A stretch of 64,000 nt of DNA from Niastella sp. OAS944 (GTDB lineage Bacteria > Bacteroidota > Bacteroidia > Chitinophagales > Chitinophagaceae): positions 2,274,841 to 2,338,840 of the forward strand of contig JANUBW010000001.1 in the NCBI GenBank assembly GCA_024809215.1, read 5' to 3'. The position numbers were made by a program, and so were the translations under genes. Below are positions 9,725 to 19,004 of this stretch, one piece after another. The notes beneath the pieces were generated by a model, which did no database searches, was not told the DNA's origin, and saw only the letters and a list, made by a program, of their open reading frames with translations. The stretch's first letter is position 1, and every line of letters starts with the position of its first letter.

Positions 9725-10969
9725 CTATAATACAATGATCTTCTTATCTTCTATGCTGAACTTAGCGCCATTGGCCAGGTTCAATACCTTCAGTACATCG
9801 CTGAGGTTGGTATTACGTTTTACCTCAAAAAACAAAGGATCGTCTTTTTCTATATCTCTTTTATACACCACCTCAACATCGTACCAGCGCGATAACTGGC
9901 GCATTACGGTTTGTATATCTGCTTTTTCAAAATGGAATACGCCATTCTTCCAGGCCATTACATTGTTTACATCTACTTTTTTCACCTGCACATCGCCATG
10001 CACTACAGCCTGTTCACCGGGGCTTAAGATTGCTGAAGCTGTATCTTTAGCTGAAGTATTTGGGGTGGTCACGAATTTCACTTTTCCTTCGAGCAACGTT
10101 GTTTTCACCGCTTTTTCATCATCATATGCATTGATGTTAAAGTGAGTACCTAACACCTGCACCTGGCCCATATCGCCACCGGTTTTCCTATTTTTTATAT
10201 CAACCAAAAACGGAACCCTTTTACCATCTTTTACAGTAACCAGTTTGGCCACTTCGAAATAAGCCTCACCGGTAACCTGTACTTTTCGTTCTTTAGCATT
10301 GAATGTGGTAGGATATGTGATCGATGACTGGGCATTCAACCAAACTTCACTTCCATCGGGCAATACTATTTTATACTCACCGCCTTTGGGCGTTGACAAT
10401 GTATTGTATGCTACTTCACCCTGTTTACCTGCTGCCTTACCTTTATCGGTTTTATAAACCAGCTGGCCGTTCTTCAGCTTTACTACAGTTGCATTTCCCT
10501 CTTCAGCTACAACACCGTTAGCTGCATTGTCCAATACAATGGTTGAACCATCAGCAAGTGTAAGCAGGGCTTTGCTTCCACCGGGCGCTACATCGTTCTT
10601 CATTACTGCGGCGGTTGTTACACCTGGTTTTACAGAACGGTTCAACATAAACCAACCGGCAGCAGTTAACAACAACAAAACAGAAGCAGCTGCTGCAATG
10701 CGACCAAATGATATGCTGCGTACCGGTGTTTCATCTATTTGTACCACCGGTGTTTCATCGGCTTCGAAGATCGCCTGCAATACAGCCTGTGCATTTTTTT
10801 CGGGCATGGTGTGTATTACCGGTCTTTCTTCCAGCATTTTATCAATCAATTGCTGCAGGGCTTCGTCGTTACCACTTTCCTGTAGCAATCGCATTAATTC
10901 TTCTTTCTCCTCTACGGTGCAGGTTTTATTTGCGTACCTGTTCAATAAATACTCCAACGATGCAGACAT
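9725..10969 (-). CDS. FecR-family sigma regulator
   Basis: A 414-residue membrane sigma regulator. Cytoplasmic N-terminus (1-84), transmembrane segment near 86-108 (IAAAASVLLLLTAAGWFML), periplasmic FecR domain (LPDGSEVWLNAQSSITYP, GEAYFEV), and a C-terminal DUF4974-like domain (HFEKADIQTVMRQLSRWYDV onward). It is closely similar to the FecR at 2239-3447 throughout the C-terminal half. It lies 149 bases after its sigma factor (11119-11712). The next gene downstream is the 1,727-residue lyase, not a SusC receptor, so the outer-membrane transducer for this pair is not apparent nearby. Confidence 0.95.
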   Translation of the reverse strand: MSASLEYLLNRYANKTCTVEEKEELMRLLQESGNDEALQQLIDKMLEERPVIHTMPEKNAQAVLQAIFEADETPVVQIDETPVRSISFGRIAAAASVLLLLTAAGWFMLNRSVKPGVTTAAVMKNDVAPGGSKALLTLADGSTIVLDNAANGVVAEEGNATVVKLKNGQLVYKTDKGKAAGKQGEVAYNTLSTPKGGEYKIVLPDGSEVWLNAQSSITYPTTFNAKERKVQVTGEAYFEVAKLVTVKDGKRVPFLVDIKNRKTGGDMGQVQVLGTHFNINAYDDEKAVKTTLLEGKVKFVTTPNTSAKDTASAILSPGEQAVVHGDVQVKKVDVNNVMAWKNGVFHFEKADIQTVMRQLSRWYDVEVVYKRDIEKDDPLFFEVKRNTNLSDVLKVLNLANGAKFSIEDKKIIVL

Positions 10970-11118
10970 ACTCTAATCAGGGGTTATGAAATTTTCAATG
11001 TTTTGCACAAGTGACCACATATATAGAGACTACTGTACGAAACTGTTTGGGTGAGTTGGGGTGAAAATATTTTTAAAATATTTTTAAAGCGGAGCTAAGT
11101 AACGTGAATATCAGGCAA

Positions 11119-11712
11119 TTAATAATTTCTTATCAGAATGATAAGTGCAATGGAAATGTCGAGGCGGGCAAGACAATAGGTGCGAATGCTGCGCATGGCC
11201 TGCGCCAGATGGGTCTTAACGGTTTCGGGAGACAGGTGTAGGGCGGCAGCGGCCTCTTCCCTTTTCAACCCTTCTTTTTTAATGAGGTTGTACACCTGCT
11301 TTTGCTGTTCGGGCAGGCGATCGATGGCGGCTTGCAATATGCGGGTATATTCCTTATTAAGCACCCTGTCTTCTGTATCATGATCATACAGCGGTGCATC
11401 CTGTATAGCGCTTACTTCGAGCGACTCCTGGCGGGCTATACGTTTCAATGCCGTGAATACATAATTTCGGGTAATGGTAAACAGGTAGGCCTTAAAATGT
11501 TCTACTTCGTGAAGTGAATCTCTTTTTACCCAGATCTTTAAAAATACATCCTGTACAATTTCTTCGGCCACTGTTGTAGACTCAGTAAGCTCAAAGGCGA
11601 TAGAGTAAATTTTGTTGCGGTAATTATTATATAACTGTGTAAAGGCATTCCTGTCTCCTTCAGCCACCAGCTTCAGTAACTCATGTTCGGTATATGATGG
11701 TTGAAACGACAA
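11119..11712 (-). CDS. ECF RNA polymerase sigma factor (TTG start)
   Basis: A 197-residue ECF sigma factor. Region 2 is seen in FTQLYNNYRNKIYSIAFEL and AEEIVQDVFLKIWVKRD (about 24-72); region 4 in LPEQQKQVYNLIKKEGLKREEAAAALHLSPETVKTHLAQA (about 130-172). No ATG occurs before the region 4 helix and an in-frame stop sits three codons upstream, so translation must begin at the TTG at 11712 or a similarly rare codon; that start gives the expected leader SFQPSYTEHELLKLVAEGD. It pairs with the FecR at 9725-10969. It shares length, start codon and partner order with the sigma factor at 3576-4169, but the two sequences are clearly diverged. Confidence 0.93.
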   Translation of the reverse strand: MSFQPSYTEHELLKLVAEGDRNAFTQLYNNYRNKIYSIAFELTESTTVAEEIVQDVFLKIWVKRDSLHEVEHFKAYLFTITRNYVFTALKRIARQESLEVSAIQDAPLYDHDTEDRVLNKEYTRILQAAIDRLPEQQKQVYNLIKKEGLKREEAAAALHLSPETVKTHLAQAMRSIRTYCLARLDISIALIILIRNY

Positions 11713-11814
11713 GGCGGTTTAATTGTTTAATTAACAGGTAAAAAGGATTTTAAAACGCTCAATCAACGCAGCTAATCTACGTTGTTTAAAGAATTATAAA
11801 AATTTATTTTTCTT

Positions 11815-12522
11815 TTACCCGCCAATTCTCACTTCTTCAAGCTGCTCAATTTCAACTTTATAATTACTTCTGGCGATCACTTTCCCATTGTAAGCACTAA
11901 TGAATTTTGTGTATACCATATTAGTGGCGGGGTCCATTATTGAAGTGATCTGGTACACCACTGTTTTGTGAAGCGGATCAATACCCAGAAAGATCTGATC
12001 GATGTCGTGGATGGGTTCAGTTTTATCGGTTAGGGCCGTTTCAATAGCTTCGTCGCAGTTAATTACCTTTTGCCTTTTAAGGTCAAGGGATTCCAATTGC
12101 ACTTTCCGCATAAGCTCACCCTTTTTATTATAATCGACCCTAAACAAAAAAGGGATATTGTCATTCAGCTTTAATTCATATAAAAATGAATACACATGCT
12201 CTATTTGATTACCCTGCTCATCTTTATACCGGGCAACATCAAACATCTTGTTTTTAACCGTTGAATCAAAAACAAATACCTTCTTTACAGTTAGCTTTTT
12301 AAAAAAAGAGCGGGAGGTTTCTTTTATGGTAGCCTGATCGATCTTTTGTTTTATTGAATCGGGGATAACACCGGTACTTTCGAATGTTTTGAACCTGTTA
12401 TATGGGTAGTCGAAACCAGGAATGAACGCTTTGTCGGCAAACCGGACACTTTTGCACATTGTTTGGCCAATAGCCATAGATATTGACAAAAATACCAGCA
12501 ATGCGGTAAATGCAGTTTTCAT
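11815..12522 (-). CDS. Secreted protein of unknown function
   Basis: 235 residues with a signal peptide (MKTAFTALLVFLSISMAIGQ). I do not recognise the mature domain. It is rich in charged residues and beta-type segments, for example VKKVFVFDSTVKNKMFDVARY, and ends in EEVRIGG. It has a single cysteine just after the predicted cleavage site (TMCKS), not in a lipobox. It is separated from the upstream hydrolase operon by a strong terminator (12588-12628) and from the sigma factor downstream by 102 bases, so it is probably transcribed alone. No neighbour suggests a function. Confidence 0.8.
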   Translation of the reverse strand: MKTAFTALLVFLSISMAIGQTMCKSVRFADKAFIPGFDYPYNRFKTFESTGVIPDSIKQKIDQATIKETSRSFFKKLTVKKVFVFDSTVKNKMFDVARYKDEQGNQIEHVYSFLYELKLNDNIPFLFRVDYNKKGELMRKVQLESLDLKRQKVINCDEAIETALTDKTEPIHDIDQIFLGIDPLHKTVVYQITSIMDPATNMVYTKFISAYNGKVIARSNYKVEIEQLEEVRIGG

Positions 12523-12587
12523 AGAAAAGGAAGTTAATGGCGGCTAAATTACACAAGTTGTTCAAAAGATAAAATATACCAACAAAA

Positions 12588-12628
12588 AAGTGGCAGTTGG
12601 GTACCCGTAAGAGCCCCAACTGCCACTT
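12588..12628 (-). terminator. Strong Rho-independent terminator after the hydrolase operon
   Basis: A perfect 14-bp stem (AAGTGGCAGTTGGG and its complement) with a 13-nt loop, followed in the minus direction by TTTTTTG. It lies 31 bases past the stop of 12660-13637 and ends the first two-component/hydrolase module. Confidence 0.92.
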
Positions 12629-12659
12629 ATTGCGCTGATGCTAAACCGAAAAGGTATAC

Positions 12660-13637
12660 TTATAATACTTTTTTTAATTCGGCTGCTGCTGAAAGCAATG
12701 CCGATTTTACTGTAGGCAGTTCAGCCAGCGCATTGAGTAACCCATAATCATGTATCATTCCCTGGTATCTAACTAATGTAACAGGCACACCGGCTTCGTC
12801 GAGTTTGCGGGCATATGCATCGCCCTCATCTCTCAACACATCGTTTTCAGCCACTTGTACCAGCGCCGGTGGTAATCCTTTTAATTGTTCCACGCTTGCT
12901 CTTAGTGGAGAAGCATAGATCTGCGCCCTGTCATCGGCATTTTTTGTATAGTTATCCCAAAACCAGATCATCATATTCCTGGTAAGGAACCGTTGTTCTG
13001 CAAACTCGTGGTACGAACCGGTATCGAAACTGGCATCGGTTACCGGCCAAAACAAAACCTGTAATTTTATCTCAGGACCTTTTTTATCTTTTGCCATCAG
13101 GGCCACTGCCGCTGCCATATTGCCGCCCACACTATTACCTACTATGGCCAGGCGTTTTCCATCAACCTCTATTTCGCTTCCATTTTCCGCCACCCATTTC
13201 AATGCCGCATAAGCCTGATTGATAGCAACGGGATATTGCGCTTCGGGCGAAGGGGTATAATTAACAAATACAGCTACGGCGCCGGAGTTCACCACCAGGT
13301 CGCGTACAAAACGCTGATGTGTTGGAAAATCGCCCAGCACCCAGCCGCCACCATGAATAAATACAAACACCGGCAAAGTGCCCTTTACGCCTGCCGGCCT
13401 TACTATATGTAAAAGAAGCGGAGACCCATCGGCAGTAATTGTTTTTTCGGTTACGTCAACACCCGATACATCTACTTTTACCGATGACTGTGCGCCAACG
13501 AGAACAGCTCTTGCTTCCTGGGGCGTCATTTGCTCCATGGGCTTTCCGCCGCCACTATTGAGCGCTGTCAAAAACTTTTTGGTTCCGGTCTCAATTCTTG
13601 GATCCGATGAAAAATCAATGGTAGTTTCCTTTCCCAT
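12660..13637 (-). CDS. Alpha/beta hydrolase, hormone-sensitive-lipase type (Abhydrolase_3)
   Basis: A 325-residue carboxylesterase of the HSL family, probably cytoplasmic because no signal peptide is seen. The oxyanion-hole motif HGGGW is at about residues 94-98, the nucleophile elbow GNSVGG at about 167-172 (Ser169), and the Asp and His of the triad are likely in ENDVLRDEGDAY (about 267) and MIHDYG (about 297). These enzymes cleave short-chain acyl or aryl esters; the natural substrate is unknown. It is the last gene of a run with the hydrolase at 13658-14440 (20-nt gap), the NtrC-type regulator and the histidine kinase, so it is a likely output of that signalling system. Confidence 0.93.
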   Translation of the reverse strand: MGKETTIDFSSDPRIETGTKKFLTALNSGGGKPMEQMTPQEARAVLVGAQSSVKVDVSGVDVTEKTITADGSPLLLHIVRPAGVKGTLPVFVFIHGGGWVLGDFPTHQRFVRDLVVNSGAVAVFVNYTPSPEAQYPVAINQAYAALKWVAENGSEIEVDGKRLAIVGNSVGGNMAAAVALMAKDKKGPEIKLQVLFWPVTDASFDTGSYHEFAEQRFLTRNMMIWFWDNYTKNADDRAQIYASPLRASVEQLKGLPPALVQVAENDVLRDEGDAYARKLDEAGVPVTLVRYQGMIHDYGLLNALAELPTVKSALLSAAAELKKVL

Positions 13638-13657
13638 GTTAGGTATTTTAATGGTGA

Positions 13658-14440
13658 TTAATTTTTTTGTATCCAGTCCAGCATAAATTGTGCGTCTTCC
13701 TTCCAGGTAGGTTGTCCTAATACAAAATGGCTGCGGCCATTTCTAACTACAAAATCAGTAACCGAGGACCTACTTTTGTATTTCTTAAAATTCCGTTCAT
13801 TCAGGGATGCGGGAATACATTGGTCGTTGCTACCTGCAACAATAAGGAGCGGATTGTGTTCGGCATTGAAATCAACTTTTGCAATACTCGTTAAAGTGCC
13901 ACGGATGGCCCGTTTTGATTCGGGTATGGCTAAAGTTTCGTAAGCTTTCTTCTGCTCTTCAAACGACATGCCATTGGTAAATGCATACTGCCATTTTCTA
14001 AAGCTTATAAGGTAGGTTTTATTAATACTGGTAAAGAAACCCAATGCCGATAGATTGGATTTATAAAAACTTAGTTCATAAGGTATAACGCCCTGCGGTG
14101 GTACAGAATGGATGGCTATACCGGCAGCGCCCAGTGAATTATTCAGCAGTATTTGAACCAACAGTCCACCAAGAGAATGACCGATGAGGATAGGTTCTTC
14201 GGGTAGCTCCTGAATAATGTCTGCATAATGCTCAATCAGTTCGCCCAGGGTTACATAAGCGATCTCACTGTTGGGATGTTTACCCCGTAAAGTTTCCACA
14301 TCCGCTTCTTTGCCCGGCCATGGCGGTATCACTATCTTAAACCCTCTTCTTTCAAAAAAAGTTTTCCAATTATCCCAGCAACGATGGCTTACAAATGCTC
14401 CTGTTATAAATAGGATCGTCCTCGATGTGATGCCCGACAT
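13658..14440 (-). CDS. Alpha/beta hydrolase, paralogue of 36677-37459
   Basis: 260 residues from the ATG at 14440; the frame extends to a TTG at 14458, but the ATG start gives exactly the length of the paralogue. N-terminal strand ILFITGAFVSHRCWDNW, nucleophile elbow GHSLGG near 86-91, and C-terminal His in GRSHFVLGQP (about 240). The catalytic acid is probably in VAGSNDQCIP. No signal peptide. The product shares most diagnostic segments with the protein at 36677-37459 (TGAFVS.CWD.W, HSVPPQGVIPYE versus HSVPPMGVIPYE, KTYLMSFKTWQYAF-type block, HFVLGQP.W..DA). Both genes sit downstream of closely related response regulators, which points to a conserved regulatory link. Substrate unknown. Confidence 0.92.
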   Translation of the reverse strand: MSGITSRTILFITGAFVSHRCWDNWKTFFERRGFKIVIPPWPGKEADVETLRGKHPNSEIAYVTLGELIEHYADIIQELPEEPILIGHSLGGLLVQILLNNSLGAAGIAIHSVPPQGVIPYELSFYKSNLSALGFFTSINKTYLISFRKWQYAFTNGMSFEEQKKAYETLAIPESKRAIRGTLTSIAKVDFNAEHNPLLIVAGSNDQCIPASLNERNFKKYKSRSSVTDFVVRNGRSHFVLGQPTWKEDAQFMLDWIQKN

Positions 14441-14600
14441 ATTTAATTGTTTAATCAATCATCTTTATACAAAGCTATCGTAGCCCTGTAGCAAAGGCAA
14501 TTGACAAACAATTACATTTCTTGTATAAATCGGTGGTATGGAAGGATAAATGGAGGTAAGGATTGGGGGGCTTATGGAAAGGTACTAATTTTTAACAGTA

Positions 14601-15977
14601 TTAATTTTTGTGATCGGTTAATTTAGATTTATCAATACCCAGCTTTTTCATGCGGGAATTAAGGGTAGAAACGTTTAGCCCCAACAATTCAGCAGCCCCG
14701 CCTTTTCCAAATACCTTGCCGTTACATTTGGCCAGTACAGAAATGATATGCTCCCGCTCCAACTCCTCAATAGTTTTAACCTGCTGCTTTTCGTTTTGCA
14801 CTGCCGTTGTACCTGGCGATAAAAAAATCTGGTTAACCACCTTGCCTTCTGTAAGTAATACGGTGCGCTCGATCGTATGCTCCAGTTCCCGTACGTTACC
14901 AGGCCAGTTATTGTTCACCAGTGTTTGTATGGCGGCGGGGGAGAACCGAAGTTCATGCAGTCCCATTTTTCTTGCGTAGTTCTCTAAAAAATATTCGGCT
15001 AACAAAGGAATATCTTCCTGGCGGTCGCGCAGGGGCGGCAGGTGTAATGGAAATACATTTAGCCTATAATACAGGTCCATACGAAAGCGGCCCCTGGCTA
15101 TTTCTTCTTCGAGGTTCCTGTTAGTGGCAGCAATAATGCGTACGTTAACTTTTATGGTACTGCTTCCACCAATACGTTCTACTTCTTTCTCCTGCAGTAC
15201 ACGTAACAGCTTTACCTGTACATCGGCTGCCAGCTCCCCTATTTCATCGAGGAAGATGGTTCCACCCTGGGCCTGCTCAAACTTGCCGATCCTTCTTTCG
15301 GTAGCGCCTGTGAATGCACCCTTTTCATGACCGAATAAAATAGATTCAATTAAGGTTGCCGGCAGGGCGCCACAGTTAACTTTTACCAGTGGCTTCATTT
15401 TACGGGCAGATTGCTCGTGAATACATTCTGCAATACGTTCTTTGCCGGTACCACTTTCACCAAGAATAAGCACCGATGTATCGGTAGGCGCCACTATACG
15501 CAGGTGTTTGATCACCGTTGCCAATTTTTTGCTTTTTCCTATGATGCCATGGAAATTCTGGGGGTCTGGTGTTGTTTGGTCCTGCTCTTTTAATAATGAT
15601 TGCAGGCTATGTTTATGCTGGTAATTGGCGATCTCCAACATTACCAGTACATCTTTTTCGCGAAAGGGCTTTACCAGAAAGCCGTAAGGATGCGTTTCTT
15701 TTGCTTTTTCGAGGATCTCTTTATTTGAGTTGGCAGAAAGATACACAAATGCGATGTTCTTTTTTTTGAGCATATGTGCCAGGTCTATACCCGTTAAATC
15801 GCCCTTAAGAAGAATATCCAGAAGCACCAGTGTGGGCTGTTGTTTTTCGATGAGCTGCAAAGCAGTTTCCACCGACCGGGCGATGCCGCATACATCATAG
15901 CCGGCCTTATTTAAAATAAGCTGTAAATTATTGGCTTCAATAAACTGGTCTTCTACTATCAGGATCCTTTCCTTCAT
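14601..15977 (-). CDS. NtrC-type sigma-54-dependent response regulator
   Basis: 458 residues: receiver domain (1-120; phospho-acceptor Asp about 55 in LVLLDILLKGDLTG, Lys in GFLVKPFREKD), sigma-54 AAA+ domain (about 145-380; Walker A GESGTGKE near 172, GAFTGA near 222, Walker B GGTIFLDEIGE), and a Fis-type helix-turn-helix at the C-terminus (about 415-455, KVFGKGGAAELLGLNVSTLNSRMKKL). The intact GAFTGA loop means it should activate sigma-54 RNA polymerase. It overlaps the kinase gene by 4 nt (ATGA), so the pair is translationally coupled. It is a close paralogue of 38429-39817. I found no convincing -24/-12 promoter at the downstream hydrolase genes. Confidence 0.96.
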   Translation of the reverse strand: MKERILIVEDQFIEANNLQLILNKAGYDVCGIARSVETALQLIEKQQPTLVLLDILLKGDLTGIDLAHMLKKKNIAFVYLSANSNKEILEKAKETHPYGFLVKPFREKDVLVMLEIANYQHKHSLQSLLKEQDQTTPDPQNFHGIIGKSKKLATVIKHLRIVAPTDTSVLILGESGTGKERIAECIHEQSARKMKPLVKVNCGALPATLIESILFGHEKGAFTGATERRIGKFEQAQGGTIFLDEIGELAADVQVKLLRVLQEKEVERIGGSSTIKVNVRIIAATNRNLEEEIARGRFRMDLYYRLNVFPLHLPPLRDRQEDIPLLAEYFLENYARKMGLHELRFSPAAIQTLVNNNWPGNVRELEHTIERTVLLTEGKVVNQIFLSPGTTAVQNEKQQVKTIEELEREHIISVLAKCNGKVFGKGGAAELLGLNVSTLNSRMKKLGIDKSKLTDHKN

Positions 15978-17917
15978 GTGTGGTTAAATTTCTGCTCATT
16001 CACCATGGTTGTTTCAAAATCAAGTATAATACTCGTTCCATGGTTGCTTTTCAACGTGAACTCAGCATTTATATCACCGCTTAATCCGCTGATCAATTTC
16101 AAACCTAAACTTTTTGATGCGGCAATGTCAAAATTATCCTTAAATCCAACACCATTATCCATGATCAGCAAATTTACTTTCCTTTCTGTTGTTTGCTTCA
16201 TGCTAATTGTTATCTCTTTGTTGAACTGGCTGGGAAATGCATGTTTTATAGAATTGGTGACGGCCTCATTTATAATTAACCCCAGCGGAATTGCCTGTGA
16301 AATATCCAGTTCAATATGCGGTATTGAAACATTGAACCTGATCTTTTGCTTAAGATCGTAGGAGTCTTTTAAATAATTGATCAACTCACTTGAATAAGTA
16401 TGCATATCAACCGAGGCAAAATTGTTTGCCTGATATAATTTCTGATGCAATAACGACATGGTATGCACCCGGTTCTGACTGTCTTTTATGGCCAGCAAAG
16501 CATCCTGGTTGCTTAAAAAAACAGTTTGTGACTCCAGTAAACTAACTATGGTTTGCAGGTTGTTCTTTACCCGGTGATGCACCTCCTTCATCAACCATTC
16601 CTTTTCACTTAGTAATTTTTCCAGCTCATTGTTCTTTATAGCGATCTTTTTCGATGCGCGGCGTATTTGCCTGTACTGATACCCCAGCAAAAAGCATACT
16701 ACAAGCAATATAAGAATGCCGGCAATGGTAAACCTTCTTACAAGTGTTGAATTGTGTAATTCTATTGTATGTTGTTTATTCAACAGGTTCAGCTCTTTTA
16801 CCCGGGCGTTTGTTTGGCTTAACTCATATTCTGCTTTTAATGAAGCAATATTCTTTGACAATTTTTTGTAATAGAAACTATCTGACAATAATTGCTGACG
16901 TTCAAGGCTTACAAACGCTTTGTTTATATTACCTGTTTTTTTATATATCGGAATTATTGCCTTCAAATATCTTATTTCCTGGTTATACAAACCCTTCTGA
17001 TACGAAAGTTGTATAGCTTCCTCCAGGCAGGTAATGGCCTTATCAGGCTGTTTCTCATAGGTACGGGCCAGTCCGTACAACGTTTGCAACTCGCGCAACA
17101 CATTCTTTATTTCCCTTGATTTGGCCAGCGCTTCCTTTTGAAAGGCAATTGCCTTGTCAACCTGCCCTTCGCGTGCATATACCGAAGCGAGGGAGTTTAT
17201 TAATGTGATCTGCAACCCCCGGTATTCGGCAACATTGCTTTGCTTTATCCCTTTTTCAAGGTGCAGCTTTGCCTGGTCATACTGCCCTATATCGCGATAC
17301 AGCATACCGTAATTATTTTCAATATTCAAACTGATATTCGACAGGGGTAGTAAACGGTTAATTGAGTCTGCCGTATTAAGATAGCCCAGTGCTACCTGAA
17401 ATTTTTTCTGGTCCTGAAATGCCCAGCCTATACATTGGTTGGCTTCCATCATACCAAAACGGTCGCCATTTTTTTCAGAGATCCGCAATGCATCGAGAAA
17501 AAACTGGATCGCTTTATCAAAACTACCATTGCGCAGGGATACAACGCCCAGCCTTATCATGGAGCTTGCAACGCCGGCCGAACGCTTTGCTTTTGTAAAC
17601 AGCGCATGCGCCGTACGATATTTTATTTCAGACTGTTCAAAATCACCATTGTTATCGTCAATCATGCCCTGTTGTAACAACATGGCGGCTACGCCACTGC
17701 TATCGCCAATGGCCCGGCTGTAAGCAATACCCTCATTCGACAATAGAATGGCTGAATCGGGTTTTACATACCGGTAATACTTTACCAGCCGCTCAATAGA
17801 GTCAAACTTTTTTTGCTGGCCAAAGGCCGGAAACGAAATGTTGAACGCTACTAAAAGACACAGCGGCAATAAGAAAAGAGGCCGGGCTGTATTAACTGTT
17901 GTTTTGACGCGATGCAT
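15974..17917 (-). CDS. TPR-containing sensor histidine kinase (HisKA_2 type)
   Basis: 647 residues: signal peptide (about 1-34), TPR-like helical repeats in the periplasm (about 50-330), a transmembrane segment near 380-402 (FTIAGILILLVVCFLLGYQY), a coiled segment, a HisKA_2 dimerisation domain with the phospho-acceptor in EVHHRVKNNLQT (about 442), and a HATPase domain (N box LIINEAVTNSIKHAF, G1 LLIMDNGVGF). It phosphorylates the NtrC-type regulator encoded immediately downstream (4-nt overlap). The signal is unknown; TPRs suggest sensing through a protein partner. It is paralogous to 39814-42135, which has a longer sensor region. An AraC gene on the same strand ends 28 nt upstream. Confidence 0.95.
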   Translation of the reverse strand: MHRVKTTVNTARPLFLLPLCLLVAFNISFPAFGQQKKFDSIERLVKYYRYVKPDSAILLSNEGIAYSRAIGDSSGVAAMLLQQGMIDDNNGDFEQSEIKYRTAHALFTKAKRSAGVASSMIRLGVVSLRNGSFDKAIQFFLDALRISEKNGDRFGMMEANQCIGWAFQDQKKFQVALGYLNTADSINRLLPLSNISLNIENNYGMLYRDIGQYDQAKLHLEKGIKQSNVAEYRGLQITLINSLASVYAREGQVDKAIAFQKEALAKSREIKNVLRELQTLYGLARTYEKQPDKAITCLEEAIQLSYQKGLYNQEIRYLKAIIPIYKKTGNINKAFVSLERQQLLSDSFYYKKLSKNIASLKAEYELSQTNARVKELNLLNKQHTIELHNSTLVRRFTIAGILILLVVCFLLGYQYRQIRRASKKIAIKNNELEKLLSEKEWLMKEVHHRVKNNLQTIVSLLESQTVFLSNQDALLAIKDSQNRVHTMSLLHQKLYQANNFASVDMHTYSSELINYLKDSYDLKQKIRFNVSIPHIELDISQAIPLGLIINEAVTNSIKHAFPSQFNKEITISMKQTTERKVNLLIMDNGVGFKDNFDIAASKSLGLKLISGLSGDINAEFTLKSNHGTSIILDFETTMVNEQKFNHT

Positions 17918-17945
17918 GGTTTTACAAATATATCAAGAAGCCCGC

Positions 17946-18851
17946 TCACGCCGGATTTTGGTGAACATGAAATTGTTTAAAGCAGGTAAAAGTGACGCCG
18001 GTATTATTCTTAAAAAATTTACTAAAATGCGCTACATCATCAAAACCAAGGTCATAGGCAATTTCTTTCATGCTTCTGTCGCTGTATTTTGCCTGCCGTT
18101 TTGCTTCCAGCACAATCTGTTGCTGTATGTGGTAACTTGCCGAAAACCCTGAATTCTTTTTAATTACATGGTTCAAATAACTGGCACTGATGCACATTTC
18201 ATCGGCATAATCAATTACCATTTTCTTGGTCTTATAATTCTTTTGCAACAGGCTGAAGAAAAGGCTGGCTAAATGATTGTCGCGTTTATGGGGATTTACC
18301 GATCTTTTTGTAACATATTTCCGGGTGAGGTAAATGGCAAACACCTTAAACAGGCCAAATAGAATTTCTGAACGTAGTAAGAAATAGTTCTCATATTCCC
18401 TTTTTAACTTTACCAGCAATTCATCTATTTCGCCACTCAGTTCTTTATCTATTTGTACATCCAGTGGTTCCAATGCCGATTGAAATGGCTGACGGCTCTC
18501 AACCAGGTTGGAATACGTTTGGGATAGATAAATAAAATCGGCCGATGCAGTAATATAATAGCCCTCCATTTGTGAAGATGACTTAATAGTTCGCAGTTGC
18601 CCCGGGAACAGGCAAAAGATCCTTCCACCGGAAAAATGATATGTATTCAGGTCAACGATCAGCTGACCTTCACCCCGGGTAATATAGATGATCTCATAAT
18701 GCTGAAGCTTTTTAGGTACGCCCTCAGTCAATTTATTACCGGTTAAGGATTGTATTGAATGAATTTCAAAATGGGCGTAGGGCGCTCTTTGTTGATCTAC
18801 TGAAATGCCAGGCTGCGGCGCGGATAAGGAAATGGTTGCGTTCATGTTCAT
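17946..18851 (-). CDS. AraC-family transcriptional regulator
   Basis: 301 residues: an N-terminal cupin-like ligand domain (about 30-150, YEIIYITRGEGQLIVDLN) and a C-terminal pair of helix-turn-helix motifs (about 200-290, DEMCISASYLNHVIKKNSGF and EIAYDLGFDDVAHFSKFFK). Two nearby ATGs exist (codons 1 and 3). It lies 28 nt upstream of the kinase gene on the same strand, so it probably heads the operon. The C-terminal half is very similar to the AraC protein at 42403-43278, which sits next to the paralogous kinase. A candidate operator is in its upstream region (18961-19004). Confidence 0.94.
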   Translation of the reverse strand: MNMNATISLSAPQPGISVDQQRAPYAHFEIHSIQSLTGNKLTEGVPKKLQHYEIIYITRGEGQLIVDLNTYHFSGGRIFCLFPGQLRTIKSSSQMEGYYITASADFIYLSQTYSNLVESRQPFQSALEPLDVQIDKELSGEIDELLVKLKREYENYFLLRSEILFGLFKVFAIYLTRKYVTKRSVNPHKRDNHLASLFFSLLQKNYKTKKMVIDYADEMCISASYLNHVIKKNSGFSASYHIQQQIVLEAKRQAKYSDRSMKEIAYDLGFDDVAHFSKFFKNNTGVTFTCFKQFHVHQNPA

Positions 18852-18960
18852 ACGATTTAAATTATATCAGGTAAACGACCACTTATATAGCCAACCGCCA
18901 TGCCAAAAACACATACATTTCATAACCAGATAATTATGAGAAATTGAAGAATGGGCATTG

Positions 18961-19004
18961 TTGATATTTCGCTAATTGGGTCTTTTATTGGTGAAATGTC
19001 ATCA
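18961..19004. promoter_or_regulatory. Candidate AraC operator half-sites upstream of the AraC gene
   Basis: TTGATATTTCGCTAATT (18961-18977) and GTGAAATGTC (18991-19000) closely match the two elements found upstream of the second AraC/kinase pair (42253-42289), where the first is a perfect inverted repeat. They lie about 110-150 bases before the AraC start. Shared position and sequence between paralogous modules suggest a common regulator; the binding protein is an inference. Confidence 0.45.

Noticed and set aside
18888-18907. Sigma-54 promoter (TTGGCATGGCGGTTGGCT on the minus strand) upstream of the AraC gene
   Set aside because: The GG to GC spacing is off by one base and the -12 half is weak; one loose match in 64 kb is expected by chance.
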